DNA of 29,604 nucleotides from JADGGM01 sp035277485 (GCA_035277485.1 DATEKK010000213.1:1-29604), one strand, 5' to 3'. Counted from the stretch's first letter, positions 1 to 8,443 are shown. Notes: generated from the letters alone by a model not told the origin. Numbers and translations: made by a program.

Positions 1-651
1 CTCGTCGAGCTCGCGGTGCGTTACGGCGTGCTGCTCGTGGAGGACAGCCCGTATCGAAAGGTGCGCTTCGAGGGAGAGTCGGTGCCGTCGCTCAAGTCGT
101 TGGACACGGACGGGGCGGCGGTGATTCAGTTAGGCACGTTCTCCAAGCTGCTCGCGCCCGGACTGCGCGTGGGTTGGGCGGCCGGCGCCCCCGATCTGCT
201 GGCGCGCATGGCGCAGCTCAAGACCGACGCCGGATCGTGTCCGCTCACGCAGCGCGTGATCCTCGAGTTCTGCACGGCCGGACGGCTCGACACCCACACA
301 GCGCGCGTCCAGAAAGCGTATCGCGCGCACCGTGATCGCATGGTGCGCGCGATGGAGCGCGAGCTGCCCGAGGTGTCGTTCCAGGTGCCTAACGGTGGCT
401 ACTACCTGTGGTTGTCGCTGCCGCCGGGCGTCGATGGCGACGAGCTCGCGCGCCGCGCGGCCGACGCCGGGGTGATCGTGATCGCGGGCAGCAAATTCTT
501 CGCCAATGGCGGCGGCGAGCAGCGCGGCCGGTTCATCCGCGTCGCGTTCAGCCACGCCGATGGCGACGAGATCGATGAAGGCGTGCGCCGCCTGGCCGGG
601 GCGTGTCACTCGTTAGGCACCGGCGCGCCGGCCGGCGCCGCCGCACCCTGA
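1..651 (+). CDS. PLP-dependent aminotransferase, C-terminal part (5' cut by window edge)
   Basis: The frame is open from the first base, so the gene begins outside the window; the GTG at 16 is internal to the fold and not a believable start. The visible 216 residues are the C-terminal half of a fold-type I class I/II aminotransferase. The PLP-binding lysine lies in the motif GTFSKLLAPGLRVGW (Lys codon 145-147), and NGGYYLWLSLP is a typical small-domain substrate-pocket motif. This pattern is typical of 2-aminoadipate/LysN-like transaminases and of MocR regulator C-termini; without the N-terminus the two cannot be told apart. It ends 7 bases before the next gene, so the two are probably co-transcribed. 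Substrate unknown; an amino acid is likely from the fold and the neighbouring amino-acid genes. Confidence 0.85.
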   Translation, partial: LVELAVRYGVLLVEDSPYRKVRFEGESVPSLKSLDTDGAAVIQLGTFSKLLAPGLRVGWAAGAPDLLARMAQLKTDAGSCPLTQRVILEFCTAGRLDTHTARVQKAYRAHRDRMVRAMERELPEVSFQVPNGGYYLWLSLPPGVDGDELARRAADAGVIVIAGSKFFANGGGEQRGRFIRVAFSHADGDEIDEGVRRLAGACHSLGTGAPAGAAAP

Positions 652-658
652 GCCGCTG

Positions 659-1648
659 GTGCGCGACACGCTTCGCATCCGCGACATCGCCGCCCAACCC
701 GGCGAGAAGACACGCGGATGGCTCACGATCGGAGAAACGCCGGCCGGCCCTATCCAGGTGCCGCTGGTCCTCATCAACGGCAAAGCCGACGGACCCGTCC
801 TCTGCTTCACCGCCGGCGTCCACGCCGCGGAGTACGCACCGATCGACGCCGTCATGCGCCTCTTGCAGGGCATCCAGCCCGACCAGCTGCGCGGCGCCGT
901 GATCGGCGTGCCGGTGTCCAACATGCGCATGTTCGAGCATCGCGCCGGGTTCGTGTCGCCGCTGGATGGCCTCAACCTGAACCGCATCGCGCCCGGCCGG
1001 AGCGACGGGTCGATCTCCGAGATTCTCGCCGATGTGCTGCTGCGCGAGGTGATCGGCGCCGCCGAGTACCACATCGACTTCCACGGCGGCGACCTGGGTG
1101 AAATGCTGTTTCCGTTTGCCGGCTACGCGCTCACCGGCCGGCGCGAGCTGGACGAAAAGGGCGAGGCGTTGGCGCGCGCGTTCACGCCCCGCTTAATTTC
1201 GCTGGCGACCGATGGCAGCTCGATTCCCCCGTTCGCGGGCTCGCTCAACCATTCGGCGTCGCGCAACGGCGTCGTATCCATTCTGGCCGAGTGCGGTGGG
1301 AACGGAACGCTGGACGAAGCGGATGTGCGTACGCACATGGAAGGTGCGTACAACGTGATGCGGCACCTGGGCATGCTCGACGGCGGCCGCCCGACCAACG
1401 GGCCCCGCATCGCGGCCCGCGACCGCATCGTGGTGCGCGCGTCGCGGTCGGGCCTGCTTCGGTTAGGCGTGCACGTGGGCGATGAGATCGTGGCCGGACA
1501 GGAGGTCGCACAGATTTGCAACGTGTTCGGCGAGATCGTGGAGCGCGTGCGCGCGCCCGGCGGCGGGCTGGCCGGGCTCGTGTGGGCGCACAAGGTGGTG
1601 AACACCGGCGACCCGGTGGTCCGCTACTGGATCACCGAGCCGGCCTGA
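659..1648 (+). CDS. Succinylglutamate desuccinylase/aspartoacylase family zinc deacylase
   Basis: A 329-residue protein of the AstE/AspA branch of M14-like zinc carboxypeptidases, which hydrolyse an acyl group from an N-acyl amino acid. Visible signatures are GVHAAEY (zinc ligands His55 and Glu58), DGLNLNR (103-109, substrate carboxylate binding), HIDFHGGD (138-145, third zinc ligand) and ILAECGGNG with the probable catalytic Glu211. The C-terminal 80 residues form the small beta domain usual for the family. The start is GTG at 659, 7 bases after the aminotransferase stop; no strong ribosome binding site is seen. Members include N-acetyl-diaminobutyrate deacetylase (DoeB) and aspartoacylase. 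The exact acyl substrate cannot be read from sequence. With an aminotransferase before it and an amino-acid transporter after it, scavenging of acylated amino acids is a reasonable inference. Confidence 0.85.
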   Translation: MRDTLRIRDIAAQPGEKTRGWLTIGETPAGPIQVPLVLINGKADGPVLCFTAGVHAAEYAPIDAVMRLLQGIQPDQLRGAVIGVPVSNMRMFEHRAGFVSPLDGLNLNRIAPGRSDGSISEILADVLLREVIGAAEYHIDFHGGDLGEMLFPFAGYALTGRRELDEKGEALARAFTPRLISLATDGSSIPPFAGSLNHSASRNGVVSILAECGGNGTLDEADVRTHMEGAYNVMRHLGMLDGGRPTNGPRIAARDRIVVRASRSGLLRLGVHVGDEIVAGQEVAQICNVFGEIVERVRAPGGGLAGLVWAHKVVNTGDPVVRYWITEPA

Positions 1649-1703
1649 CGCGTCGCGCGGGCGTGGCCACGCCGAGTGTGAACGCCCAACGCGGTAGCGC
1701 GTC

Positions 1704-3104
1704 GTGCTGAAGGCCAACTTCGCCGACGCGCGCGGCCAGGCCGTGATCGCCGCCACGCCCGACAGCGTGCGCGGCCTCGACGCCGCGATCGATGCCTACC
1801 TGGGCGCGCGGAGCGACTCGCGCGCGCGCCTCGATGCCGTGTTAGGCGAGGATCCCTCGTGCGTCCTCGCGCACTGCATGGACGGCTACCTCAACCTGCT
1901 GTCCAGCAAACGCACCGGCTTTGCGCTCGCCGCGCGCGCACTCGACAATGCGTGCGAGGCTGCCGGTCGCATCTCGACGCTGGCACCGCGCGAGCGCGCG
2001 CACGTCGCCGCGCTCGACGCCTGGTGTAGCGGCGATCTGCGCGGTGCGGTCCACCACTGGGATGCGGCACTCGACCACGGACCGCTCGACATCCTGGCGC
2101 TCCGCGTATCGCAGTTCGTGTTGTCGTATCTGGGAGAGAGCGCGCGGATGCGCGTGACCATCGAGCGCGCGCTGCCGGCGTGGGGACCGCAGATGCCCGG
2201 CTTCGGCTACGTGTTGGGGTGCCACGCCTATGCGCTCGAGGAATCCGGAGACTACGCGCGCGCGGAATCTACGGGCCGGCGCGCCGTAGAGATCAACCCG
2301 AGCGACATCTGGGCCGCGCACGCCGTCGCGCACGTGGCCGAGATGCAGGGGCGGTTAGGCGATGGCCTCACGTGGATCCGCGACGTGGCGCCGCATTGGA
2401 TGCATTGCAACAACTTCACGCTGCACCTGCGTTGGCACGAGGCGCTGTATCACTTGGACCTCGATCGATACGACACCGTCCTCGACCTCTACGACGACGT
2501 GATCCGTCGCGTGGCGACCGATGAGTACCTCGACGTCACGAACGCGGTGTCGCTGTTGTGGCGGCTCGAGCAGGCCGGCGTCGACGTCGGATCGCGGTGG
2601 CGCGAGCTCGCGGATTGTGCGCGGGGACACCCGAACGACCACGCGCTGGTGTTCGTCGACCTGCACTATCTGATGGCGCTGGCGGCCGTGGACGATGCGC
2701 ACGGCGTGGGCGAGTTTCTCGAGTCGTGCGAGCGATTCGCCCGGTTAGGCGAGCACACGGAGGCCACGGTGATGGCGGAGGTCGGGCTCCCTCTCGCGCG
2801 TGCCGTGGTGGCGCACCGGAGCGGCGACTACGGCCAAGTGGTCGACCTCCTCGCGCCCGTTCGCGATCGCATCAAGCACGTGGGGGGGAGCCACGCCCAA
2901 CGCGATCTGTTCGAGCAGTTGCTCATCGATGCTGCGTGGCGCGCCCGGCGTCTGTCGATCGCCGACGAGCTCCTGGCCGAGCGGACGACGAAACGGCCGC
3001 GCAACATCTGGGGATGGAAGCAGTACGCGCGCGTGCTCGATGCGTTGGGCGCATCAGGAGCGTCGGCCGCGGCGCACCGCGCGGACGCGCTGCGTGCGAG
3101 CTGA
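1704..3104 (+). CDS. TTC38-like tetratricopeptide repeat protein
   Basis: A 466-residue, soluble, helix-rich protein without signal peptide or membrane segment. It resembles the bacterial tetratricopeptide repeat protein 38 (TTC38) family: an N-terminal helical region, then TPR units, the clearest at about residues 171-225 (GCHAYALEESGDYARAE, then AVEINPSDIWAAHAVAHV). Such proteins are protein-interaction scaffolds; no enzymatic role is established, so none is proposed. The start is GTG at 1704, 55 bases after the deacylase; no clear Shine-Dalgarno sequence is visible and a slightly later start cannot be excluded. The same orientation as its neighbours suggests co-transcription. GTTAGGC occurs three times in the gene, each time as Leu-Gly. 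Confidence 0.75.
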   Translation: MLKANFADARGQAVIAATPDSVRGLDAAIDAYLGARSDSRARLDAVLGEDPSCVLAHCMDGYLNLLSSKRTGFALAARALDNACEAAGRISTLAPRERAHVAALDAWCSGDLRGAVHHWDAALDHGPLDILALRVSQFVLSYLGESARMRVTIERALPAWGPQMPGFGYVLGCHAYALEESGDYARAESTGRRAVEINPSDIWAAHAVAHVAEMQGRLGDGLTWIRDVAPHWMHCNNFTLHLRWHEALYHLDLDRYDTVLDLYDDVIRRVATDEYLDVTNAVSLLWRLEQAGVDVGSRWRELADCARGHPNDHALVFVDLHYLMALAAVDDAHGVGEFLESCERFARLGEHTEATVMAEVGLPLARAVVAHRSGDYGQVVDLLAPVRDRIKHVGGSHAQRDLFEQLLIDAAWRARRLSIADELLAERTTKRPRNIWGWKQYARVLDALGASGASAAAHRADALRAS

Positions 3105-3150
3105 TCGGCGTGCCGTGCGTCGCGCGTCATGATGCAGAGCGCCATTTCCG

Positions 3151-3167
3151 CGGGCGTGTCGCGCCCG
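3151..3167 (+). promoter_or_regulatory. Small GC hairpin just before the cystathionine lyase gene
   Basis: CGGGCG and CGCCCG form a perfect 6-bp stem with a 5-base loop. TACTTT (3168-3173) follows immediately and the ATG is at 3179. It could be a weak terminator for the upstream gene, or TACTTT could be a -10 element giving a nearly leaderless transcript. Neither can be settled by eye. Confidence 0.25.
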
Positions 3168-3178
3168 TACTTTGAGGC

Positions 3179-4378
3179 ATGACGACGCGGCAGTCGATCG
3201 ACACGCTGCTCACCCACTCGGGCAGTGACCCCTCGGACCAGCACGGCGCGGTGAACCCGCCGGTCTATCACGCTTCCACCATCCTGTTTCCGACGGTGGC
3301 CACGTACGAGCGGTCGCGCGATCCCGCGACGCGCTTCGACGTGGTGCGCTACGGACAGCTCGGCACCCCGACGACGTTTGCGTTAGAACAAGCCATCGCC
3401 GCGGTGGAAGGCGGGTACCGGGCGATGCTCTTGCCATCCGGTCTCGCGGCCGTGACCACCGCCCTCGACGCGCTCACGCGGCACGGCGATCACGTGCTCA
3501 TGGTCGACACCGCGTACGCATCGACGCGCAAGTTCTGCGACGCGACATTGCCCAAGCGCGGCGTTCGGACAACCTACTATGATCCGTTAGTCGGAGCCGG
3601 CATTCGCGCGCTGTTCGAGCGAGAGACGCGCGTGGTGTTCGTCGAGTCGCCGGGCTCGGAGACGTTCGAGGTACAGGACGTGCCCGCGATCGCCGCTGCG
3701 GCGCACGAGGCGGGCATTGTAGTGGTGATGGACAACACGTGGGCGAGTCCCTACTTCTTTCCCGCGATGGCGCGCGGCGTGGATGTGTCGATCCAGGCAG
3801 CGACCAAGTATATCGGCGGGCACAGCGACGTGATGCTGGGGACGATCACCACTACGCAGCCGTTGTACGAGCGCATCCGATCGGCGGTGGCGGAGCTTGG
3901 TCACTGCGTGGGCGGGGACGATGCGTACCTCGCGCTGCGCGGGCTGCGTACGTTAGGCGTGCGCATGGACCGGCACTATCGCAACGCGGTTCAGGTGGCA
4001 CAGTGGTTGTGCACGCGGCCCGAGGTGGCGCGCGTACATTTTCCGGCGCTCGAATCGGACCCGGGCCACCAGTTGTGGGCGCGAGACTTCACCGGCGCGA
4101 GTGGTCTTTTCGGTGTGTCGCTCGCGCCGGCGCCGAGAGCGGCGATGGCCGCGATGCTCGATGGCCTCGAGCTGTTCGGCAAGGGCGTGAGCTTCGGCGG
4201 GTTCGAGAGTCTCGCGATCCCGATGAACCCGGCGTCGCACCGTACGGCGACGGCGTGGCGCTCGGCGGGCGGCGGACCGTACATCAGGCTGCACATTGGA
4301 CTCGAGGACCCGGCGGATCTGATCGCCGATCTCGAGCGCGGGTTCGAGCGGCTCGGAGCAGCGGCGGCCGGCTCGTGA
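3179..4378 (+). CDS. metC: Cys/Met metabolism PLP enzyme, probable cystathionine beta-lyase
   Basis: A 399-residue cytoplasmic PLP enzyme of the trans-sulfuration family. The phosphate-binding loop is at MLLPSGLAAV (83-92), the PLP-ring aspartate is Asp185 in VVMDNTWA, and the Schiff-base lysine is Lys210 in AATKYIGGHSDVM. The TKYIGGHSD form and the length fit bacterial MetC-type cystathionine beta-lyases, which cleave cystathionine to homocysteine, pyruvate and ammonia. A related C-S lyase or gamma-synthase specificity cannot be excluded. ATG at 3179 has a short purine stretch (GAGG) before it. The stop overlaps the start of the next gene as GTGA (4375-4378), so it is translationally coupled to the amino-acid transporter. 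A role in using imported sulfur amino acids is plausible but inferred. Confidence 0.85.
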   Translation: MTTRQSIDTLLTHSGSDPSDQHGAVNPPVYHASTILFPTVATYERSRDPATRFDVVRYGQLGTPTTFALEQAIAAVEGGYRAMLLPSGLAAVTTALDALTRHGDHVLMVDTAYASTRKFCDATLPKRGVRTTYYDPLVGAGIRALFERETRVVFVESPGSETFEVQDVPAIAAAAHEAGIVVVMDNTWASPYFFPAMARGVDVSIQAATKYIGGHSDVMLGTITTTQPLYERIRSAVAELGHCVGGDDAYLALRGLRTLGVRMDRHYRNAVQVAQWLCTRPEVARVHFPALESDPGHQLWARDFTGASGLFGVSLAPAPRAAMAAMLDGLELFGKGVSFGGFESLAIPMNPASHRTATAWRSAGGGPYIRLHIGLEDPADLIADLERGFERLGAAAAGS

Positions 4379-5460
4379 GCGCGCGGCGGTTCGCTCCGTT
4401 AGGCATCCGCCGCGCCGCGGCGGCGCTCGCGGCGTGCCTGGGGCTCGCGCTCGCGGCCTGCACCACGGAATCGACTCCGGGTTCGACGGCTGACGGATCG
4501 GCCGGCGGCGCCACGCCTACGCTGAGCGCCGTGCGCGCCCGCGGGGCCGTGAAATGCGGGATCACCGAGGGCGCCGGGTTCGCCACGCCCGACGACGCCG
4601 GCCGCTGGCGCGGCTTCGACGTCGATTTTTGCCGAGCGATGGCGGTCGCGTTGTTCAATGACCCGGACAAGGTGCAGTTCATCCCGTACACGCAGGAACA
4701 GCGCTTCTCGGGTCTGCAATCCGGCGAAGTCGATCTCCTCGCGAACGGCACGACCATCACGAGCAGCCGAGCCTTGAAGCAATCGTTCCACTTCGGGCCC
4801 ATCTATTTCTACGACGGACAGGGATTCCTGGTCGCGAAGAAATCGAACGTGACCAAGGCGAGCATGCTCGACGGCGCCACGATCTGCGTCCAACAAGGCA
4901 CGACCACGGAGCTCAACCTCACCGACTTCGCGCGCCGCAACAAGATCACGTTTCATCCCGTGGTGATGGAAGATCTGCGCGCCGCGGTGAGCGCGCTCGC
5001 CGGCGGACGCTGTGACGCCATCAGCCAGGATGGCGCGGGCCTCGCCACCACGCGCACGATGCTGCAGCACCCCGACGATTACGTCGTGCTGCCCGACCGG
5101 ATCTCGAAGGAACCGATTGCCCCGGTGGTGCGCACCGGCGACGACGCGTGGCTCGAGATCGTGAATTGGGTCTTTCGCGCACCGGTGCAGGCCGAAGAGT
5201 ACGGCATCGACCAGCAGAACGCAGCGCAATTCGCGCAGACTGCCGACCCGTCGATTCGCCGGTTCTTGGGACTCGAGCCGGGCGCCACCGACGGACTCGG
5301 CCTCGATCCACAGTGGACGCTGCACGTAATCGAGAAAGTCGGCAACTACAAGGACATCTTCGACCGAAACCTCGGACCCGCGACGCCGCTCAAGATCGAC
5401 CGCGGACTCAACAAGCTGTGGACGGACGGAGGGCTCATGTACTCGCCGCCGTTCCGGTGA
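4375..5460 (+). CDS. aapJ: General amino-acid ABC transporter, substrate-binding lipoprotein
   Basis: A 361-residue extracytoplasmic receptor. A basic N-terminus and hydrophobic stretch end in the lipobox LAAC (Cys29), so it should be a lipoprotein, unlike the soluble periplasmic AapJ of proteobacteria. A class 3 solute-binding domain follows (VKCGITEGAGFATPD, then GRWRGFDVDFCRA). The C-terminal block NYKDIFDRNLGP and RGLNKLWTDGGLMY is diagnostic of the AapJ/BztA group, which binds a broad range of L-amino acids. GTG at 4375 is chosen because it overlaps the metC stop as GTGA and gives a complete signal peptide; the frame stays open upstream only as an overlap with metC. The stop overlaps the next ATG as TGATG. 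Confidence 0.9.
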   Translation: MSARRFAPLGIRRAAAALAACLGLALAACTTESTPGSTADGSAGGATPTLSAVRARGAVKCGITEGAGFATPDDAGRWRGFDVDFCRAMAVALFNDPDKVQFIPYTQEQRFSGLQSGEVDLLANGTTITSSRALKQSFHFGPIYFYDGQGFLVAKKSNVTKASMLDGATICVQQGTTTELNLTDFARRNKITFHPVVMEDLRAAVSALAGGRCDAISQDGAGLATTRTMLQHPDDYVVLPDRISKEPIAPVVRTGDDAWLEIVNWVFRAPVQAEEYGIDQQNAAQFAQTADPSIRRFLGLEPGATDGLGLDPQWTLHVIEKVGNYKDIFDRNLGPATPLKIDRGLNKLWTDGGLMYSPPFR

Positions 5461-6563
5461 TGCGTCCCGCCGCCGACCGCCGCGCCGTTGTGCTCCAGGG
5501 CCTCGGTCTCGGAGTCACGGCGGCGGTGGTGTGGTGGCTCGCCCGGAACACCAGCGTTAGTCTCGCCCAACGTGGCCTCACGTTGGGCTTCGGGTTCTTG
5601 CGGCATCCGGCGAATTTCGAGATCGGCGACACGTGGTGGCTCGCGTTCTCGCCGGCAGAGAGCATCGGGCGGGCGATTGTCGTCGGCCTGCTCAACACTG
5701 CGCTCGTGTCGGCGCTGGGCTGCGTGCTCGCGATCATGGTCGGGTTCGTCGCCGGGGTCTTGCGGCTCTCGCCCAACCCTGCGCTGCGCGGCCTCGTGCG
5801 CGCGGGCGTCGAGATCGTGCGGAATACGCCATTGCTGCTCTTGCTGCTCTTTCTCGCCGCGAGCTTGCACGCGCTCCCGTCGCCCGAGCACGCGCTCTCG
5901 CCGGTGCGCGGCGTGTTCCTCTCGAACCGCGGGCTCGTGCTGCCGGCCGTGTCGATCGGGCCATGGACCATCGTTTTCGTGCTGGCTGCGGTGGCCACGA
6001 TTGCGCTCCGGCGCCGGTTAGGCACGCGGTGGTGGATCGCGCCCGCGGCCTGTGTCGCGGCCGCCTGTGTGTCAGCAGTGGTCCGGCCGCCCGTGATCAC
6101 CGCGGCGCGCCTCACCGGGTTCAACTTCGTTGGCGGTGTGACGTTGTCGCCCGAGCTCGCCGCGCTGCTTGCGGCGCTCGTGCTCCACCAGTCCGCGCAC
6201 ATCTCCGAGGTGGTACGCGGCGCCGTACTCGCCGTGCCCCGCGGGCAGCGCGACGCGGCCGGTGCGTTAGGCATGTCGCGCTGGCAGACGCTGCGGCTGG
6301 TGGTGATGCCCGTCGCGCTCCGCGCCATGGTGCCGCTCCTGGCCACCAACTGCGTGAGCCTCATCAAGAACTCGAGCCTTGCGGTTGCGATCGGGTTCCC
6401 CGATGTCGTGAGCATCCTGAACACCGCCGGCAATCAGACCGGACACAGCATCGAGACGATGTTGATCATGATCGCGGTGTATCTCTCGCTCAGCCTGCTC
6501 GTGGCCGCGGCACTCGGCCGCTACAACGCGCATCTCCTGCGCACCGGGACCGCTATCTCGTGA
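5460..6563 (+). CDS. aapQ: General amino-acid ABC transporter permease, AapQ/BztB type
   Basis: A 367-residue inner-membrane permease with about eight hydrophobic segments. The long N-terminal part before the core (SVSLAQRGLTLGFGFL) and the insertion between membrane segments are typical of AapQ/BztB and longer than in HisM-type permeases. The core holds VEIVRNTPLLLLL and the coupling loop SEVVRGAVLAVPRGQRDAAGALGMS, the EAA motif that contacts the ATPase, followed by SLIKNSSLAVAIGF. ATG at 5460 overlaps the aapJ stop (TGATG). It partners with AapM in a heterodimeric channel. The gene looks intact, including the EAA loop, although no ATPase gene is present in the window. Confidence 0.9.
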   Translation: MRPAADRRAVVLQGLGLGVTAAVVWWLARNTSVSLAQRGLTLGFGFLRHPANFEIGDTWWLAFSPAESIGRAIVVGLLNTALVSALGCVLAIMVGFVAGVLRLSPNPALRGLVRAGVEIVRNTPLLLLLLFLAASLHALPSPEHALSPVRGVFLSNRGLVLPAVSIGPWTIVFVLAAVATIALRRRLGTRWWIAPAACVAAACVSAVVRPPVITAARLTGFNFVGGVTLSPELAALLAALVLHQSAHISEVVRGAVLAVPRGQRDAAGALGMSRWQTLRLVVMPVALRAMVPLLATNCVSLIKNSSLAVAIGFPDVVSILNTAGNQTGHSIETMLIMIAVYLSLSLLVAAALGRYNAHLLRTGTAIS

Positions 6564-7675
6564 GTGAGGCGGCTTCCCCTGCGGCGCGCATGTCGCCGGT
6601 GACGACCGCCATCCGGCGGTCTTTCGCAACACCCGCTGCCGCTGCGCTCACGGTGATCGTGGCCGGGATCGCCGCGGCCGTCGTGGTCCCGCTCGCGCGT
6701 TGGGCGCTCGTCGGCGCCACGTGGTCCGGTACCGCAGACGACTGCCGTCGCGCGGCTGGCGGTGCGTGTTGGGCGTTCATCGGCCACAAGGCCGGCTTCA
6801 TTCTGTTCGGGCTCTATCCCGCTGCCCAACGCTGGCGCCCCGGGCTCGCCGCCGCGGTGCTGGTCGCGCTCGTGGTGTGCACGGCCATCCCGCGATGCTG
6901 GACCAGGTGGCTGCTCGCCGCGTGGGCGTTAGGCCTCGCGCTGGCGTTCGTCGTCATGCACGGCGGCTTGGGCCTGACGGTCGTACCCACGCAGCGGTGG
7001 GGCGGCCTGCCGGTGACCATCATGCTCACGGCGCTCGGCCTGGCCGGCGGGTTTCCGATCGGCGTCGTCCTTGCGTTAGGCAGGCGCTCGCGCCGGCCGC
7101 TGCCGCGTGCGGTCGCCGGCGCCATCGTCGAAGTCGTGCGCGGCGTGCCGCTGATCGCGGTGCTCTACGTGGCCGTGCTCGTGTTCCCGCTCGCGCTGCC
7201 CACCGGAGTGAGCGTCGACAAGCTCGCGCTCGCGCAGGCCGCGGTGATCGTGTTCGCGTCCGCGTATCTGGCCGAAGCCGTGCGATCAGGACTCCAGCTC
7301 GTCCCCGCCCGCCGCCTCGACGCCGGCCTTGCGTTAGGACTGAGCTGGTGGCAGACGATGCAGCGGATTGTGCTGCCAGAAGCGCTGCGCACCGTGCTGC
7401 CGTCGTTCATCTCGATCGCGGTCGGATTCTTTCAGGACACGAGCCTCATCGTCATCATCGGGCTCTTCGACCTTCTCAATACGGCGCGATCGGCGGCACA
7501 GGATCCGAACTGGCTCGGCTTCTACACCGAGGCGTTCGTGTTCGTGGGTGCCATCTATTTTTGCGGAAGCGCCGCGTTGTCGCGTTATGGCCTGTGGTTG
7601 GAGCGGCGCATGGCGCGCGAGCATCCGGCTGTCCGCGCGTCGCAACTACTCACCGTGACGGCGAGACCGGACTGA
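6560..7675 (+). CDS. aapM: General amino-acid ABC transporter permease, AapM/BztC type
   Basis: A 371-residue inner-membrane permease, partner of AapQ. Several hydrophobic segments come first, then the permease core (VVPTQRWGGLPVTIMLTA, VEVVRGVPLIAVLYV). The EAA loop follows (YLAEAVRSGLQLVPARRLDAG, ALGLSWWQTMQRIVLPEALR), then FFQDTSLIVIIGLFDLLNTA and a C-terminal segment ending YGLWLERRMAREHP, as is usual for AapM. GTG at 6560 overlaps the aapQ stop as GTGA, the same junction as at 4375; ATG at 6590 is an alternative. The gene is intact. In known loci the ATPase gene aapP follows directly; here the next coding-like DNA is debris including a broken copy of this gene's own 3' part. Confidence 0.9.
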   Translation: MSEAASPAARMSPVTTAIRRSFATPAAAALTVIVAGIAAAVVVPLARWALVGATWSGTADDCRRAAGGACWAFIGHKAGFILFGLYPAAQRWRPGLAAAVLVALVVCTAIPRCWTRWLLAAWALGLALAFVVMHGGLGLTVVPTQRWGGLPVTIMLTALGLAGGFPIGVVLALGRRSRRPLPRAVAGAIVEVVRGVPLIAVLYVAVLVFPLALPTGVSVDKLALAQAAVIVFASAYLAEAVRSGLQLVPARRLDAGLALGLSWWQTMQRIVLPEALRTVLPSFISIAVGFFQDTSLIVIIGLFDLLNTARSAAQDPNWLGFYTEAFVFVGAIYFCGSAALSRYGLWLERRMAREHPAVRASQLLTVTARPD

Positions 7676-7819
7676 TCGTGGCGCCGGCAACTGGTCTACG
7701 GACCGGGCTGCGGCGCCTCGGTGGTGATGGCCGAAGTTACGCCTTCTCTCCCCACCTCGCATGAGAAGGTATGAATTGCTGGACCGAAAACGGGGGTCAC
7801 GTCAACCACATGGCCGCAA
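7676..7819. other. Non-coding stretch after aapM with a weak stem-loop
   Basis: No gene is seen. CCTTCTC (7742-7748) and GAGAAGG (7763-7769) can pair around a 14-base loop. There is no U-run, so this is at best a weak terminator. A degenerate copy of the short dispersed repeat begins at about 7773. Confidence 0.3.
7773..7808. repeat. Short dispersed repeat, degenerate copy
   Basis: The segment has CTGGA near its start and ends GGGTCACGTCAACCAC. It aligns with the 3' part of the better copy at 26770-26829. It lacks the hairpin head, so this is the weakest of four copies. Confidence 0.35.
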
Positions 7820-8074
7820 TCAGCTTCTCGCGCATCCTCGCTGGAGCTGATCGAAGCGAACGAGCGTATGTGCGTAGCCGAGAGCTGCCTCTACACGTAT
7901 TGCGTCGATTACTTTACCGTCCGCAAAGAGCGGGGCGCGCTCGAGCGTCAGGGCCTGTTCCCGCACGTTGCCACTCCATTTGTAAGCTCGCATTGCTTGG
8001 ATGTCTGCGTTAGACACGTACTGCCGGTCGCCAGGCTCGACGGCGCGACGAGTCAGAAAATGTTCGGCCAACAC
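7820..8074 (-). pseudogene. Fragment of a sigma-54 enhancer-binding protein AAA+ domain
   Basis: The 84-residue frame contains LAEHFLTRR, WSGNVREQALTLERAPLF and GKVIDAIRVEAALG. It aligns collinearly with residues about 190-256 of the intact activator at 15077-16114 (LVEHLLTRL, WGGNVRELAVTLERAVLL, GEIIDATHIMAAIQ). WxGNVRE is the sensor II region of NtrC-family ATPases. Walker A, GAFTGA and the DNA-binding domain are all absent, and a stop codon sits just upstream of the homology, so this is a remnant and not a working gene. It probably derives from a second copy of the regulator-Rhs unit found further right, carried into this debris region by recombination. Confidence 0.7.
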
Positions 8075-8077
8075 CTC

Positions 8078-8293
8078 TTAAAGGAGTGGGACTATGAATA
8101 AGAAAATACCAAATGCACCAACCAGTCCAGAGAACAAGACGGCAAACCAAAAAAGAAGGGTTTCGTCATGCCTCTTCACTAGTCGGGTCAGGAATATCAC
8201 CCTGCCGGTCCTCATGCCATACAAGACATTCCCGAGGCACACCGCGACCCCGACAAGGAACGGCCAAACGTCGCTAAGTGTTTTCTTGGCCAC
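8078..8293 (-). CDS. Small two-helix membrane protein, unrecognised
   Basis: A 71-residue ORF with a lysine-bearing N-terminus, a hydrophobic segment (WPFLVGVAVCLGNVLYGM), a basic loop (RLVKRHDE) and a second long hydrophobic segment (LLFWFAVLFSGLVGAFGIFLFIV). The topology predicts two transmembrane helices. The start is GTG at 8293 with AGGA about 9 bases upstream; it overlaps the end of the short ORF at 8274-8426. No family is recognised. A small membrane protein overlapping the end of a tail-like ORF is the layout seen for immunity genes after Rhs tails, so an immunity protein is one guess. Survival of an intact frame in a debris region argues it may still be a gene, but the evidence is thin. 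Confidence 0.5.
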   Translation of the reverse strand: MAKKTLSDVWPFLVGVAVCLGNVLYGMRTGRVIFLTRLVKRHDETLLFWFAVLFSGLVGAFGIFLFIVPLL

Positions 8294-8426
8294 CGCACGG
8301 ATCCTGGTTACTTGAGAGTGTGCCTAACACGTCTCCGGTGAGTCCATCTATGGCTCCTCTGATGTCCTCAGGCAGTGCGCCGAATATACCGTCGCTCACA
8401 AGGCGGGAAAAGACGTCGGACAACAT
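8274..8426 (-). pseudogene. Short ORF resembling the C-terminal end of a larger protein, perhaps an Rhs tail
   Basis: A 50-residue frame starts at an ATG and contains MLSDVFSRLVSDGIFG, LPEDIRGAIDGL and NQDPCGG. The frame is also open upstream to about 8443, where the broken aapM copy begins, so it looks like the severed 3' end of a longer gene. Its stop lies inside the start region of the membrane-protein gene at 8078-8293, a coupling typical of toxin tail and immunity pairs. No domain is recognised; the link to Rhs is positional only. Confidence 0.35.
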
Positions 8427-8443
8427 GTTGCCGACCGTTGCCT

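Noticed and set aside
8094..8315. Plus-strand ORF of 73 residues with a good AAGGAG ribosome binding site.
   Set aside because: Its product is polar and unremarkable, while the overlapping minus-strand frame encodes two clean membrane helices; both cannot easily be real and the latter fits better.
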